This document shows positions 1 to 9,229 of a DNA stretch of 64,000 nucleotides, in pieces. The DNA comes from Planctomycetaceae bacterium (lineage in GTDB: Bacteria; Planctomycetota; Planctomycetia; Planctomycetales; Planctomycetaceae): positions 124,001-188,000 of the forward strand of contig JAWKTX010000003.1 in NCBI GenBank assembly GCA_041398825.1, written 5' to 3'. The notes beneath the pieces are model-generated. The model saw nothing but the letters and a program-made list of their open reading frames with translations, had not been told where the DNA came from and did no database searches. Each line of letters begins with the position of its first letter. Position 1 is the first letter of the stretch. Both the position numbers and the translations under genes were made by a program.

Positions 1-3000
1 TGTTCAGAGTCAGACTCAGATCGACCGCTGGCCGCATGGATTTCGTCAAAGTCGCTGGTTGCTGATTCGGTGGAAGAAGCGGGAGAGCCTTCAGCAGGCC
101 TTGCCGACTGGAACTCCTGCATGGCGACCTGAATCTCCGCGCGGGCAATTTCCAGTTGCTGTCGAGCTTCAACCATCTGGCGGCGTTGCGTCTCCAGCTC
201 TTCTTCACTCTGCGCCAGGAGTTGCTGACGGTCTTTCAGATCGGCTTCACGTTTGTCAAGAAGCTGTGCTCTTTGATCGAGTTCTCGACTCTCAATTCGA
301 AGGGCTTCTTCCGAAATTGAAGACTCAGCAGATGTCATGGCCTCGGTCAGCAATTCCAGTTGATTGCGCAACTTTTGAATCGTTTCATCGCGCTGACGAA
401 GTGCTTCATCGATATCTGCTGCTTCTTCTCCGGATCTTGCCGCGAGTGCTTCCAGCTCCTGCCGGCTGATCATCAACTCTTCGTCACGAGTGGCCAGTGT
501 TTCCTCCATGTTGGCGACACGAGCATTGGCTTCGTGCAACGCGGATTCCAGGTCACTGCGAATGGCCTCAACCTGTTCCAGCAACCGGGATTCCTGATCC
601 ATTGAAGTCTGGTCGTTTGAATTCAGTTCGTTTGCATCATGCATCTCGACCTGTTCGGCCTGCAGCATCGCCAGCGAATCCTGCAACTCCGAAATTGCTG
701 ATTCCAGTTCTGTGATTCTCTGGCGATCCGCCGCAAGCTGCTCGTTGGCCGCATCCAGTTCGTTGCGAGTCTGCGCCAGTTGTTGCTGAGCGGCAGCTTC
801 GTCGGATCGAGCCGACTCTTCGGCATGTTTCAGTGCCTCCAGGGCCTCAGCTGAATCTTCCACAGAACTGAACTCTGCGTGCAGGTTCTCAAACTGAGCC
901 TGCATTTGCTTCAGCGCTTCCAGAAGCGCGTCACGTTCGGCGGCAAGATGCTGCATTTCCTGCGCGTAGGAAGATTCTGTCGCTTCGCGGTTCAGCAAAT
1001 CAGCTTTCAGTTCTTCAATCTGCGATTGCAGTTGTCGACTGGCTGCCTCAGATTCACTGAACTCTGCTCGAAGCGATTCCTGCTTCTCCAGTTGTTCCTG
1101 CAGCAGAAGGAGTTGTTCATCCAGCTGCCTGTTTTCGTCTTCAAGCCGATCAGCCATCTGTTGCAGTGCGATCGTTTGCTGATCAGCAACGGAGTTTAGT
1201 TCTGACGACTGGGCATGCTGCTCAGCCGCTTTCTCTGATTCAAGTCGCAGTGATTCGGCTTGTTGCTCAATCTCTGAAGCGCGGGTCTCAAGTGCGACCG
1301 TTCTTTCAGCCAGCTCATCCTGCACTTGTTCCAGTTCTGCGGCACGGGCAGCCAGATCTTTCTGCTGCTCGTCAAGTCTGGCTGTTTGTTCGTCCAGATT
1401 TCGGCGACGACGGTCCATCTGGTCGCGTTCTCGCATCAGCGATTCACGTTCCGAGGCAATGGCGGCCAGTTCCTGAACGCTTCCGCTGACCGCTGCAGCT
1501 TTGGCGGAACGCTCCTGTTCTGCTGCGATCGCGACTGTGAGCCGTGACTGAGCGTCTTCTGCAGCTGCCGTTGCATCGGCCAGCTGTTCCCGCAGTGTTT
1601 CCAGTTCCAAGCGGAGTTCACTCGCTCGAGCCTCGCCAACGTTTGCGAGATGGCTGAATTCGGCAATTTCACTCCGTTGTTGGTCCAGCAATTGCTTTGC
1701 TTCGAGGAGTTCGGCCTTGAGTTCCTCGCGGATTGCGTCCTGTTCTGCGTTGGCATGCTGCTGAGCATCGGTTTGCTTCTGTTCAAACTCCCGTTCCCGC
1801 CGCGCAAGATCTGCTGCAAGTCCTTCATATTCGGTGCGCAGTTCTTCCAGCGATGTGAGTTCGGACTGCAGGGCCTCACGGATACTTGCTTGCTCCGACT
1901 CTCGTTCCTGCAGTTCATCCTGCTGAGCCCGCACAGACTGCTCGTTGCTTAAGAGCTGCTGTTCGCGCGCATCCAGTTCCTGCAGCTTTGCATCCAGTTG
2001 CTGCTCTTTTGATTCGAGCTCGGCCTCATAAGCAGTCAGCGTCGATTCATGCTGAATCAGTTTCTGCGCACTTTGCTCCAGCTGAATGGCCTGCTCATTG
2101 CTGAATCTTTCTCGCTCTTCGCAAGCAGCCTGCGCGTCGTCGACTTGCTCGATCCGTTCACGCAACGATGCTTCCTGACGCAGAACAACAGATTCACGTT
2201 CCTGCAATGCATGTTCGGCCTTCAGGATCTGCTGATGTGATTCGGCGAGTGCTTCCTGAGACTGCTGAATCTCGGCCAACCGTTGATTGAATCTTTCCTC
2301 AGCCTTCGTCACCGCCAGTTCATGTTTTTCAAGAACTTCCAGCCGCTTTTGCATGCGAGTTTCGAGGGAACCGAACAGCTCTGCTCGGTCGTTCAGCGAA
2401 CTCTGGAAATCTCGAAGTGTCAGCAGGACATTTTCGATTTCCTGATTTGCCACGCCGGATTCTTCTGCTTTCGGCAGCAGCGCTGGATTCCGCATATCAC
2501 CAGAAAGTGCAACGATCTGCTTTTCCAGCGAATCAAGGCTGGCGCGGATTTCCCGTCGAGCACGCCTTTCTTCCTCCGAATCGGCGACAAGCGCAGAGGC
2601 CTTCGCAAGTACCTCAACCTGAGAAGGGTCCAGCGCGGGCCGGAACGCGTTGTCTTGAGTCGGATTTACCGAAGACAACGCAGGGGCAGGCAGGTCGACC
2701 GAGTTATCTGAGTTCCGATGCCGCGGGTTGACGACGTTGAAGGACAAGTCCTCAGAAAACTCTGAACGAGGCTCAGCACCGACTGACTCGACGCGAAAGA
2801 CTGCCGGGCCAATGGCGAGCGTATCTCCTTCAAAGGTCTGAGCGATCGACTGGACCGGTAGATCATTGAGCCAGATGGGGCCTTCGAGCTTCTCGATTGA
2901 AAGGACGCCGCTGCGATAATGAAGGCTGCAGTGGTTCGGCTTGACGCCCTCAAGATGGATGACCAGATCGCAGTCTGCACTGGCCCCACACGCAAACGCT

Positions 3001-3110
3001 CCTTCACCGCGAATCAGCAGGGGTTCTCCTGCTGAAGTCCAGAGCGGTGCCAGCATGGGCAGCGAAGTTCTGCCTGCGGCTCTCAGTCGTTTACTCGTCG
3101 TGACTGACAT
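1..3110 (-). CDS. Giant FHA-domain / coiled-coil protein (C-terminus beyond window)
   Basis: Reading the minus strand from the ATG at 3110 gives an open frame of at least 1036 residues with no stop before the window edge. Residues about 20-95 read as a forkhead-associated (FHA) domain: a short IRGEG strand, then VKPNHCSLHY (the conserved H region), GPIWLNDLPV, and GDTLAIGPAVFRVE. A linker rich in Asn/Pro/Ser follows. From about residue 175 to the edge the frame is almost all Glu, Gln, Arg, Leu and Ala, as in a very long coiled coil; the last readable residues are acidic and Ser-rich. There is no signal peptide, so it is probably cytoplasmic. FHA domains bind phosphothreonine peptides; a role as a long scaffold is inference. 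The coiled-coil DNA has strong open-frame shadows on the other strand, which I discount. Confidence 0.85.
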   Translation of the reverse strand, partial: MSVTTSKRLRAAGRTSLPMLAPLWTSAGEPLLIRGEGAFACGASADCDLVIHLEGVKPNHCSLHYRSGVLSIEKLEGPIWLNDLPVQSIAQTFEGDTLAIGPAVFRVESVGAEPRSEFSEDLSFNVVNPRHRNSDNSVDLPAPALSSVNPTQDNAFRPALDPSQVEVLAKASALVADSEEERRARREIRASLDSLEKQIVALSGDMRNPALLPKAEESGVANQEIENVLLTLRDFQSSLNDRAELFGSLETRMQKRLEVLEKHELAVTKAEERFNQRLAEIQQSQEALAESHQQILKAEHALQERESVVLRQEASLRERIEQVDDAQAACEERERFSNEQAIQLEQSAQKLIQHESTLTAYEAELESKEQQLDAKLQELDAREQQLLSNEQSVRAQQDELQERESEQASIREALQSELTSLEELRTEYEGLAADLARREREFEQKQTDAQQHANAEQDAIREELKAELLEAKQLLDQQRSEIAEFSHLANVGEARASELRLELETLREQLADATAAAEDAQSRLTVAIAAEQERSAKAAAVSGSVQELAAIASERESLMRERDQMDRRRRNLDEQTARLDEQQKDLAARAAELEQVQDELAERTVALETRASEIEQQAESLRLESEKAAEQHAQSSELNSVADQQTIALQQMADRLEDENRQLDEQLLLLQEQLEKQESLRAEFSESEAASRQLQSQIEELKADLLNREATESSYAQEMQHLAAERDALLEALKQMQAQFENLHAEFSSVEDSAEALEALKHAEESARSDEAAAQQQLAQTRNELDAANEQLAADRQRITELESAISELQDSLAMLQAEQVEMHDANELNSNDQTSMDQESRLLEQVEAIRSDLESALHEANARVANMEETLATRDEELMISRQELEALAARSGEEAADIDEALRQRDETIQKLRNQLELLTEAMTSAESSISEEALRIESRELDQRAQLLDKREADLKDRQQLLAQSEEELETQRRQMVEARQQLEIARAEIQVAMQEFQSARPAEGSPASSTESATSDFDEIHAASGRSESDSE

Positions 3111-3650
3111 GCGTGTCTCCGAATCCTGAATCAGCTCACATGAGCCAGCTCATCCAAACAGGGGCAATTTCATTTGCACAGTGCCCCCGGAACTAAGCGA
3201 GACGCGTTCAGGAAGCGGATACAGCGGCAGAATGAATTCGAACGGTTGTACAAATGATGATGAGATTCAACACGTGTCGATATTCTGCAACCTGGATGAT
3301 TACATAGCCTATAAATGACAGTCAGGCGCTATGGGCAATGGCGAGTATCCCTGCCAATTAGCGGCAATGTCCTCTATTTTGCGGTCCATGACGAATGACC
3401 GGATGTTAACGGCAGATCAACGCCCCCGAATTTCATTCATGGAGTTCATGGCTTCTTCAATGAAAAGTGCTTCACGACTGACTTTGCAGTGCGACAATTG
3501 GACGTCGCGACGAATATTCAGTCTGTGCCAGATTGATGCTTCGAGTCACCAGTGCCTCGCCATTTCATTGAACACCAGTCATTTCATTGAACACCAGCCA
3601 TTCCATTGAACACCAGCCATTCCATTGATCTGCGTGCCGTGTAGTCTGCC
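3111..3650. other. Intergenic region between divergent genes
   Basis: This 540-bp gap separates the leftward FHA gene from the rightward VanZ-like gene, so both promoters should lie here. I see no convincing coding frame: the open frame near 3331-3609 has no family resemblance and ends inside the short tandem repeat at 3561-3628. No tRNA-like or riboswitch-like structure was recognised. Confidence 0.5.
3561..3628. repeat. 19-bp tandem repeat, about 3.6 copies
   Basis: The unit CATTTCATTGAACACCAGT occurs at 3561-3579, 3580-3598 and 3599-3617, with a partial fourth copy at 3618-3628. The copies differ by one or two bases (TTTC versus TTCC, final T versus C). It ends about 20 bp before the VanZ-like start codon. 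A slippage-type minisatellite is the simple reading. Confidence 0.9.
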
Positions 3651-4100
3651 ATGCCACAAATGCGTTCCTTCTCCCGGTTAGCACTGCCGATCGTTACTGG
3701 ACGGTCAGCCCATTTTGGCTGCGCGTTTTGCATGTTGCTGTTGGTTTCCTGGTCGCTTCTCTCCCCCGACCCTTACGCCGTTGTTCGCAGGACATCATTC
3801 AGCTGGATTCGAACGCTGGATGATGCGGTCAAACATGCGGCCGCTTTTGCGGCTCTGGCTGGCGTCACTGCGAGTTTTTGTTTTCGCCTTCTGAATTCGC
3901 TCCCCACGTGTGTCATCATAGGACTGACGACCTACGCGGCGGCGACCGAAATCCTGCAGGGTTTCGTACCGGGGAGGTCCTGCGACCCACTGGATGCGAT
4001 TGCGAACAGCGTGGGAATCGTCGTGGGGTTACTTCTGGCGACCTCTGCACACTCATTTTTCGCATGCAAAACCGCGGAAACAGCCTCCATTTCGGGCTAA
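3651..4100 (+). CDS. VanZ-like family membrane protein
   Basis: A 149-residue protein with about four hydrophobic segments. It shows the VanZ-family pattern: a first transmembrane stretch (about residues 20-38), a LDDAVKHAAAFAALAG segment (Asp/Lys/His of the DKxxH signature), and TEILQGFVPGRSCDPLDAIAN followed by a hydrophobic GIVVGLLLA helix, matching the family ExxQ...R...D..aN..G...G motif. VanZ is known from teicoplanin resistance, but most bacterial VanZ-like proteins have no proven role. The start is the first ATG after the 19-bp repeats; no strong Shine-Dalgarno is visible and a second ATG lies three codons in. It stands alone. Confidence 0.8.
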   Translation: MPQMRSFSRLALPIVTGRSAHFGCAFCMLLLVSWSLLSPDPYAVVRRTSFSWIRTLDDAVKHAAAFAALAGVTASFCFRLLNSLPTCVIIGLTTYAAATEILQGFVPGRSCDPLDAIANSVGIVVGLLLATSAHSFFACKTAETASISG

Positions 4101-4556
4101 TTTGCCGCTCAGCAACACCGGATTTTCGGGGCAGCGGGCATCTCCAGGGCGTTTGAACGTGCCGGTTTCGCCTCGCGAACATTGAAGGTCAGCTGCGGTT
4201 AATTGCTTTTTCCCTTGTCCCGGACTTCGTATCTGTTGGATAATCGCCGCACTGCCGTCATTCCGCTGGAAGGATTTTACCGATTGTCGGGGCCTCTTCG
4301 GGGAGACCGATGCGGTTGCTGTCTGTCCGGAAAGCGGCTGAAGATTCCGAGTAATCCGAAAAGCTGGCTGCTCAACGAATCAGTTGGGTGGTTTTAGTGG
4401 TGGAACTCGGGTCTTCTGCAAGATTCGCTGGAATTGAGGTCGAAGACAGGGTGAGATACCCCGGATTCCGAGATTCCAGACCCAATGGGCACTCGCCGTG
4501 TTTCTGGGCAGAGATTGTTTGTGGACTTTGGCACTGTTTGAATAAGGTTTTGCATC
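4101..4556. other. Intergenic leader of the secreted protease gene
   Basis: About 456 bp with no frame that resembles a known protein. It presumably holds the 3' end signals of the VanZ-like gene and the promoter and leader of the protease at 4557. I see no clear -35/-10 pair, terminator hairpin or riboswitch. Confidence 0.4.
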
Positions 4557-7500
4557 ATGCTGCTGACCGAGTTGTTGGAAAATCTGCTGGGGCGAACTGA
4601 GTCACGACGACGACGGGACAGAAAGCAGTTCCACGTCGCGCAGATCGCAGAGGCAGTCGAAGAACGATGCTTGCTCAGCGGGACTTATGGCGGATATGAG
4701 TACCACGAATTCCCTCCTGCCGCGGCTGGAAGTGGAAACACGGGGGCTTCGCAGGGGGCAATGAATCCTCTGACTTCTATTCCGCAGCTTTCCAGCCTGC
4801 CCGGGGCGCCTGTCACGATTTACCTCGATTTCGATGGGCATACGGAGACTCAGGACTGGCCTGGCGCGCGATCCGATGGTCAAACGGGCGCGATCATCAC
4901 GCCCGTCTTCGACATCGACAATGACTTCACGACTTTCAGCGACGAGGAATTGCGTCTGATCGAAGAGGTCTGGTATCGAGTTGCGGAGGATTATGCCCCG
5001 TTCAACGTGAATGTGACAACAATTGACCCTGGCTCATACAACGATTTCAGTGCCGTATTGGTCTCGATCGGTGGAAATGGCTCCTGGATTGGCAGCCCGG
5101 GCGGCATCGCATTTGTCAATTCGTTCAACAACAGTGCCGTGAACACGTGTTACGTCTTCAGTGACAACACCGCCTTTGGTTCTCCCATCCACGCGAAGGG
5201 TATGGCTCTGGCTGCGTCGCACGAAGTCGGACACATGCTCGGTCTCCTGCACCATAGTGTCTACGACGCCAACGGTAATCAGACGGCTCAGTACGACTCA
5301 GGTCGACCCGATCTCGGGCCAATCATGGGCGCGCCCTATAATTCAGAACGTGAGACCTGGTCCTCAGCACCGGACTCCAATGGTCCGACCAGTATTCAGG
5401 ATGACCTCGTGTACATGACACGAGCCCAGAATCTGACGTTTGCCTTCCGTCAGGACGATCATGGCAACTCCATTTCGAATGCCACTCCGCTGGATTCCAC
5501 CGTGCCTGATGTTTCCGGGTCCGGCATTATCGAACGGAATGATGACGTCGATTTCTTCTCCTTCGAAACGGACACTGGAACCGTCTCGTTTGACGCGACT
5601 GGTCTTGATCTGGCCGCAATTTACTCGGGCCTGAATGTTAATGCCGGGACAAATCTGGACCTGGTGCTAAGCCTGTACGATTCAAACGGCACTCTGATCG
5701 CCACGGACAACCCGACAAATTCCCTGTCCGCTTCTTTGTCCGCGAGTGTTTCCGCAGGAACCTACTACATCGCGGTATCCGGAACGGGGCAATACGGGGC
5801 TCTCGGCTCTTACACACTGTCTGGTACTGTCATTCCGTTACCGACAATTCCGACAATGCTGAGCCCGACCGGAACATTGTCGATACTGAACCCAACGTTC
5901 CAGTGGAGCCAGGGGTCTGGTGCGACCAGTTATGAACTGGAGGTGGCAAATCTGACACTCAATCGCAGCCGCTACTATGTGCGGACCGTTTCTGGTACGA
6001 CGCACGTCGCGCAGTTCGCATTCGTTGAAGGCGACTACACGGCACGGGTGCGAACAATAGCGGCAGACGGCACGCTTGGTACATGGAGTAACACAATTGC
6101 GTTTACTCTGGATGTACCTGCTCCGTCCAAGCCCATTATTTCCCGACCATTGGGCGAGATTGCCACATCGTTCCCAACGTTTGTCTGGAACTCTCAGGCC
6201 GCGGCCTTCAACTATACTCTGGAAGTTCGAAATGCTGACACAGACGAGCGTGTCATCTTCCGAACGAACCATGAACCCAACACCTACCTGCACTTCAACC
6301 CACTGCCAGACGGCAATTATGTGGCGACGGTCCAGGCTTTTAATATCCTGGGTGAACCGAGCGCTGTCAGTGATCCTGTCGCGTTTTCCATCGACTCCCC
6401 GCCACCAGTCGCCCCGACCATTACTGGGCCAACAGCGACAACAACCGACACCAGTCCAAGGATCGAATGGACCGAAGTGCAGGACGCGTGGAGATACGAT
6501 CTTTGGGTCAACTACCGCAACGGTGGAGTTGCCCAGTATATTCGTGAAACGAAGATCGAAGGTGACAACTTTTATCAGACGCTGGACTTGCCTCAGGGTA
6601 CGTATATCGCGTGGGTGCGGGCTATCAATGGCAATGGCGAAGTTGGTCCATGGAGCACCGCGTACTTCTTCACAGTCGATATCCTGCCACCAGGCCGTGT
6701 TACTCTGACTGGTCCTGCAGCCGTGGCGCCGGCAACAGTTCTCCAGAATCAATTTCCGACTTTCACCTGGGACGCAGTGGAAAGGGCCACGACTTACGAT
6801 CTGTGGGTGAACAACGAGACGACGCGTCAAACTCAGATCATTCGGGAGCAGTCGCTGACGAGCACTTCATTCACAAGCCTGACCAAGCTGCCGGAAGGTC
6901 GCTATAACGCCTGGGTACGTGCGAAGAACTCAGCCAATGAAGTCGGTCCATGGAGCACGGCCTGGAAGTTCGAGATTGATCTTCCTCGTCCGACGACACC
7001 TGTCTTCACCGGCCCGACTGTGAACCCTGCCGGATCGGTCACCAGTTCGACCCCGACTTTCACATGGACCGCGGATGTTCAGGGTGACTTTTACCAGCTT
7101 TGGGTCAACGATGTGACAACTGGTAAACGCGTGCTGCTCGTGAACGACATCGTGGGTGAATCCTATCAGGTGCCAGTCGATCAGCGGTTCCTGGAGCATA
7201 CGTATGATGTCTGGGTGCGAGCTTACAACTCAGTCGGCGAATACAGCGCCTGGAGTGCGGTCAACCGTATTCGAATTGATATTCCGAACCCGACGACGCC
7301 AATCATCATCGGGCCAAGTGACACCGTTCGTACCTCTACCCCCGTATTGCAGTGGGTTCATTCCAGTGAATCGGTAAGGTACGAAGTGATCATTCGGGAC
7401 CTTGAGCGGCAGGAAAATATCGTTCTTCAGGTCCGATCTTTCCAGGTGAGCCCTGCGGGAGATGTTGCTTCATTCACGCTGCCAAATGCCAACGCTCTGG

Positions 7501-7964
7501 GTCGTGGAACCTACCGGTTCTGGGTGCGGGCCTTCAACTCACTGAGTGACACCAGTGCCTGGAGTGCATCGAAGACATTTGCCGTTGTTGCTTATGAGGC
7601 TGTAGACGCTGAAGACACCTCAGAGCTCGTCATGTTGACTAGCAAAGCGGTAGAAGTCTCCTCGAACGAGAATCGAATTCCGGCTAGTGATTCGGCTGAG
7701 ACGAACAGCGTGCCGGAAAATGAGGTTGTCTTCTCACCCCGAATCGTTGAAGACACAACCGTCGAGCTTGCGATTGTCGAAGAATCGGTGATGGCGGAAT
7801 TCGCTGACCCGACAGACAGCGACGTAGGGCAAATCGCCCTGGGTTCGGATGTGTCGTCGACTCCGCAAACTGACTCAGAACAACAAGCGACCGGTCATGC
7901 GGGGATTACGGCAGCAATGCTTGCCCTGCTACCTTTCCGCGAGCGTAAACGTCGCAAGGAATAG
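4557..7964 (+). CDS. Secreted metzincin-like zinc metalloprotease with six C-terminal repeats
   Basis: 1135 residues. A basic N-terminus leads to VEERCLLSG (residues 34-42), resembling the E-R-LLS motif found at the start of many giant planctomycete exported proteins. The catalytic part carries HEVGHMLGLLHH: zinc ligands H222, H226 and H232 with E223 as general base, then an IMGAPY Met-turn. That is the metzincin plan, and the segment from about 75 to 300 is the protease. Residues about 310-420 look like a PPC-type beta domain (DDVDFFSF...). From about 424 to 1010 there are six repeats of roughly 95 residues, each with a P-T-F-x-W start, a YxLxVxN core and a W(V/A)RAxNxxGexgpWS end, i.e. fibronectin-III-like. 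An acidic spacer and a short C-terminal ITAAMLALLPF + RERKRRKE segment follow, reminiscent of a sorting tail. Probably extracellular or surface bound. Confidence 0.85.
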   Translation: MLLTELLENLLGRTESRRRRDRKQFHVAQIAEAVEERCLLSGTYGGYEYHEFPPAAAGSGNTGASQGAMNPLTSIPQLSSLPGAPVTIYLDFDGHTETQDWPGARSDGQTGAIITPVFDIDNDFTTFSDEELRLIEEVWYRVAEDYAPFNVNVTTIDPGSYNDFSAVLVSIGGNGSWIGSPGGIAFVNSFNNSAVNTCYVFSDNTAFGSPIHAKGMALAASHEVGHMLGLLHHSVYDANGNQTAQYDSGRPDLGPIMGAPYNSERETWSSAPDSNGPTSIQDDLVYMTRAQNLTFAFRQDDHGNSISNATPLDSTVPDVSGSGIIERNDDVDFFSFETDTGTVSFDATGLDLAAIYSGLNVNAGTNLDLVLSLYDSNGTLIATDNPTNSLSASLSASVSAGTYYIAVSGTGQYGALGSYTLSGTVIPLPTIPTMLSPTGTLSILNPTFQWSQGSGATSYELEVANLTLNRSRYYVRTVSGTTHVAQFAFVEGDYTARVRTIAADGTLGTWSNTIAFTLDVPAPSKPIISRPLGEIATSFPTFVWNSQAAAFNYTLEVRNADTDERVIFRTNHEPNTYLHFNPLPDGNYVATVQAFNILGEPSAVSDPVAFSIDSPPPVAPTITGPTATTTDTSPRIEWTEVQDAWRYDLWVNYRNGGVAQYIRETKIEGDNFYQTLDLPQGTYIAWVRAINGNGEVGPWSTAYFFTVDILPPGRVTLTGPAAVAPATVLQNQFPTFTWDAVERATTYDLWVNNETTRQTQIIREQSLTSTSFTSLTKLPEGRYNAWVRAKNSANEVGPWSTAWKFEIDLPRPTTPVFTGPTVNPAGSVTSSTPTFTWTADVQGDFYQLWVNDVTTGKRVLLVNDIVGESYQVPVDQRFLEHTYDVWVRAYNSVGEYSAWSAVNRIRIDIPNPTTPIIIGPSDTVRTSTPVLQWVHSSESVRYEVIIRDLERQENIVLQVRSFQVSPAGDVASFTLPNANALGRGTYRFWVRAFNSLSDTSAWSASKTFAVVAYEAVDAEDTSELVMLTSKAVEVSSNENRIPASDSAETNSVPENEVVFSPRIVEDTTVELAIVEESVMAEFADPTDSDVGQIALGSDVSSTPQTDSEQQATGHAGITAAMLALLPFRERKRRKE

Positions 7965-7992
7965 TGCATCTTTGCTTGAATCCTGAACGCCT

Positions 7993-8021
7993 GAAGCCCG
8001 GGAAGACACTTCTCGGGCTTC
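7993..8021. terminator. Hairpin between convergent genes
   Basis: GAAGCCCG at 7993-8000 pairs with CGGGCTTC at 8014-8021 around a 13-nt loop. It lies just past the protease stop (7964) and before the aldo/keto reductase stop (8132) on the other strand, so it could serve either gene. There is only a weak T run. Confidence 0.6.
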
Positions 8022-8131
8022 GTGCTTTGCGTGACGGTGTTAAGGCGTTGATTGGAGGAAAATCACCCGCGTCCGTCGGTTCCCGGGGGTTGTCGGATCC
8101 CGCGGATCGTGGACGGGGCTGGGTGACGTCG

Positions 8132-9166
8132 TCAGAGCCGTCTCAAACCATCTTCTTTCATGGGGTTCGGAATTCGTTCGTCGATTTCGTCAATTCGCCG
8201 AAGCGTTTCAGAATCCAGAATCAGCCCGTCAGCCTGCAGACTCTCATTCAACTGTTGAATAGTCGTCGCGCCAATAATCGTTGATGCGACGAAGTCATGC
8301 TGTTTGCTCCACGCCACGGCCAGCGCGGTCAGCGTGACATTCAACTCGTCAGCAATGACGCTCAGTTCAGCGACGGTCTGTCTTGTCCGATCGTTCAGAA
8401 ATCGCTCCGCCATTTTTTGCTGACGTTCTCCGGCGTTTCTGTATTCAGTAAACCGAGCACCGGGCGGATACTGCTGGCTGTACTTACCTGTCAAGACACC
8501 GCCACCCAGCGGCGAAAACGGTAGAAGGCTGATCTTTTCCTGTCGGCAAACCTGAGCCAGTTCACTTTCACACCGTCGATTGATCAGGCTGAAATTGTTC
8601 TGAATCGTGTCGTATCGGCAGAGTCCGTTGTTCTCTGCCGCTGACAGGCTTTTCATGACTCCCCAACACGTTTCATTGCTGCATCCTGCGACTCGGACCT
8701 TTCCCTGTTTGATCAGTTCTGTCAGCACTTCCAGCAGGTCTTCATACCTGGCACCATGATCAGGCCAGTGGGTCTGATAGAGATCGATGTAGTCGGTTTG
8801 CAGTCGTCGAAGGCTGTCCTCAACGGCCTTCATAATCTGCACCCTGTCAAGCGCTGTCTTTCCATGGCGAACGGGTGGAACAAACCAACCGTGAGCAGGT
8901 CCGGTCACTTTCGTCGCCAGGATGATGGTTTCGCGGGGTTTTGTTTTCATCCATCGTCCGACGATCTCCTCGGTCAGTCCAAACTTTTCAGCGCTGGGAG
9001 GGACGGGGTACAGTTCGGCGGCATCAAAAAAGTCGATGCCCGCTTCATACGCCCTGTCCATGATTTCGAACGACAGTTTTTCATCGCACTGCGTTCCGAA
9101 TGTCATCGTACCCATGCAGATATCTGTCACGGTAACCGAACTGGTTCCTAGCCTTCGTCGCTCCAT
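8132..9166 (-). CDS. Aldo/keto reductase (Tas/YajO-like)
   Basis: 344 residues forming one complete (beta/alpha)8 aldo/keto reductase: NAD(P)H-dependent reduction of carbonyls. The catalytic tetrad can be placed as D48 and Y53 (FFDAAELYP), K86 (ILATKV) and H133 (LYQTHWPDH). SLRRLQTDYIDLYQTHWPDH and VRVAGCSNETCWGV match the family's signature strands, and the C-terminal SKQHDFVASTIIGATT region fits the cofactor-binding end. Length is normal. No signal peptide, so cytoplasmic. The substrate cannot be read from the sequence. It is transcribed with the Gfo/Idh/MocA gene upstream (63-bp gap), so the two may share a transcript. Confidence 0.92.
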   Translation of the reverse strand: MERRRLGTSSVTVTDICMGTMTFGTQCDEKLSFEIMDRAYEAGIDFFDAAELYPVPPSAEKFGLTEEIVGRWMKTKPRETIILATKVTGPAHGWFVPPVRHGKTALDRVQIMKAVEDSLRRLQTDYIDLYQTHWPDHGARYEDLLEVLTELIKQGKVRVAGCSNETCWGVMKSLSAAENNGLCRYDTIQNNFSLINRRCESELAQVCRQEKISLLPFSPLGGGVLTGKYSQQYPPGARFTEYRNAGERQQKMAERFLNDRTRQTVAELSVIADELNVTLTALAVAWSKQHDFVASTIIGATTIQQLNESLQADGLILDSETLRRIDEIDERIPNPMKEDGLRRL

Positions 9167-9229
9167 AGTTGTCCGGGTCTTCCTCTGGATTAGGTGAAAG
9201 TGTTAACTGCAAATAATACGGGGGAAATC

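Noticed and set aside
3331..3609. 92-codon plus-strand frame before the VanZ-like gene
   Set aside because: No family, no ribosome site, and its end is made of the tandem repeat.
3561..3628. CRISPR array
   Set aside because: The 19-bp copies are directly adjoining with no spacers, and no cas gene is in the window.
5838..6830. Long open frame on the minus strand, 330 codons
   Set aside because: It is antisense to the repeat region of the protease, has no family resemblance, is rich in Arg/Cys/Trp/His as shadow frames are, and the plus-strand gene is unmistakable.
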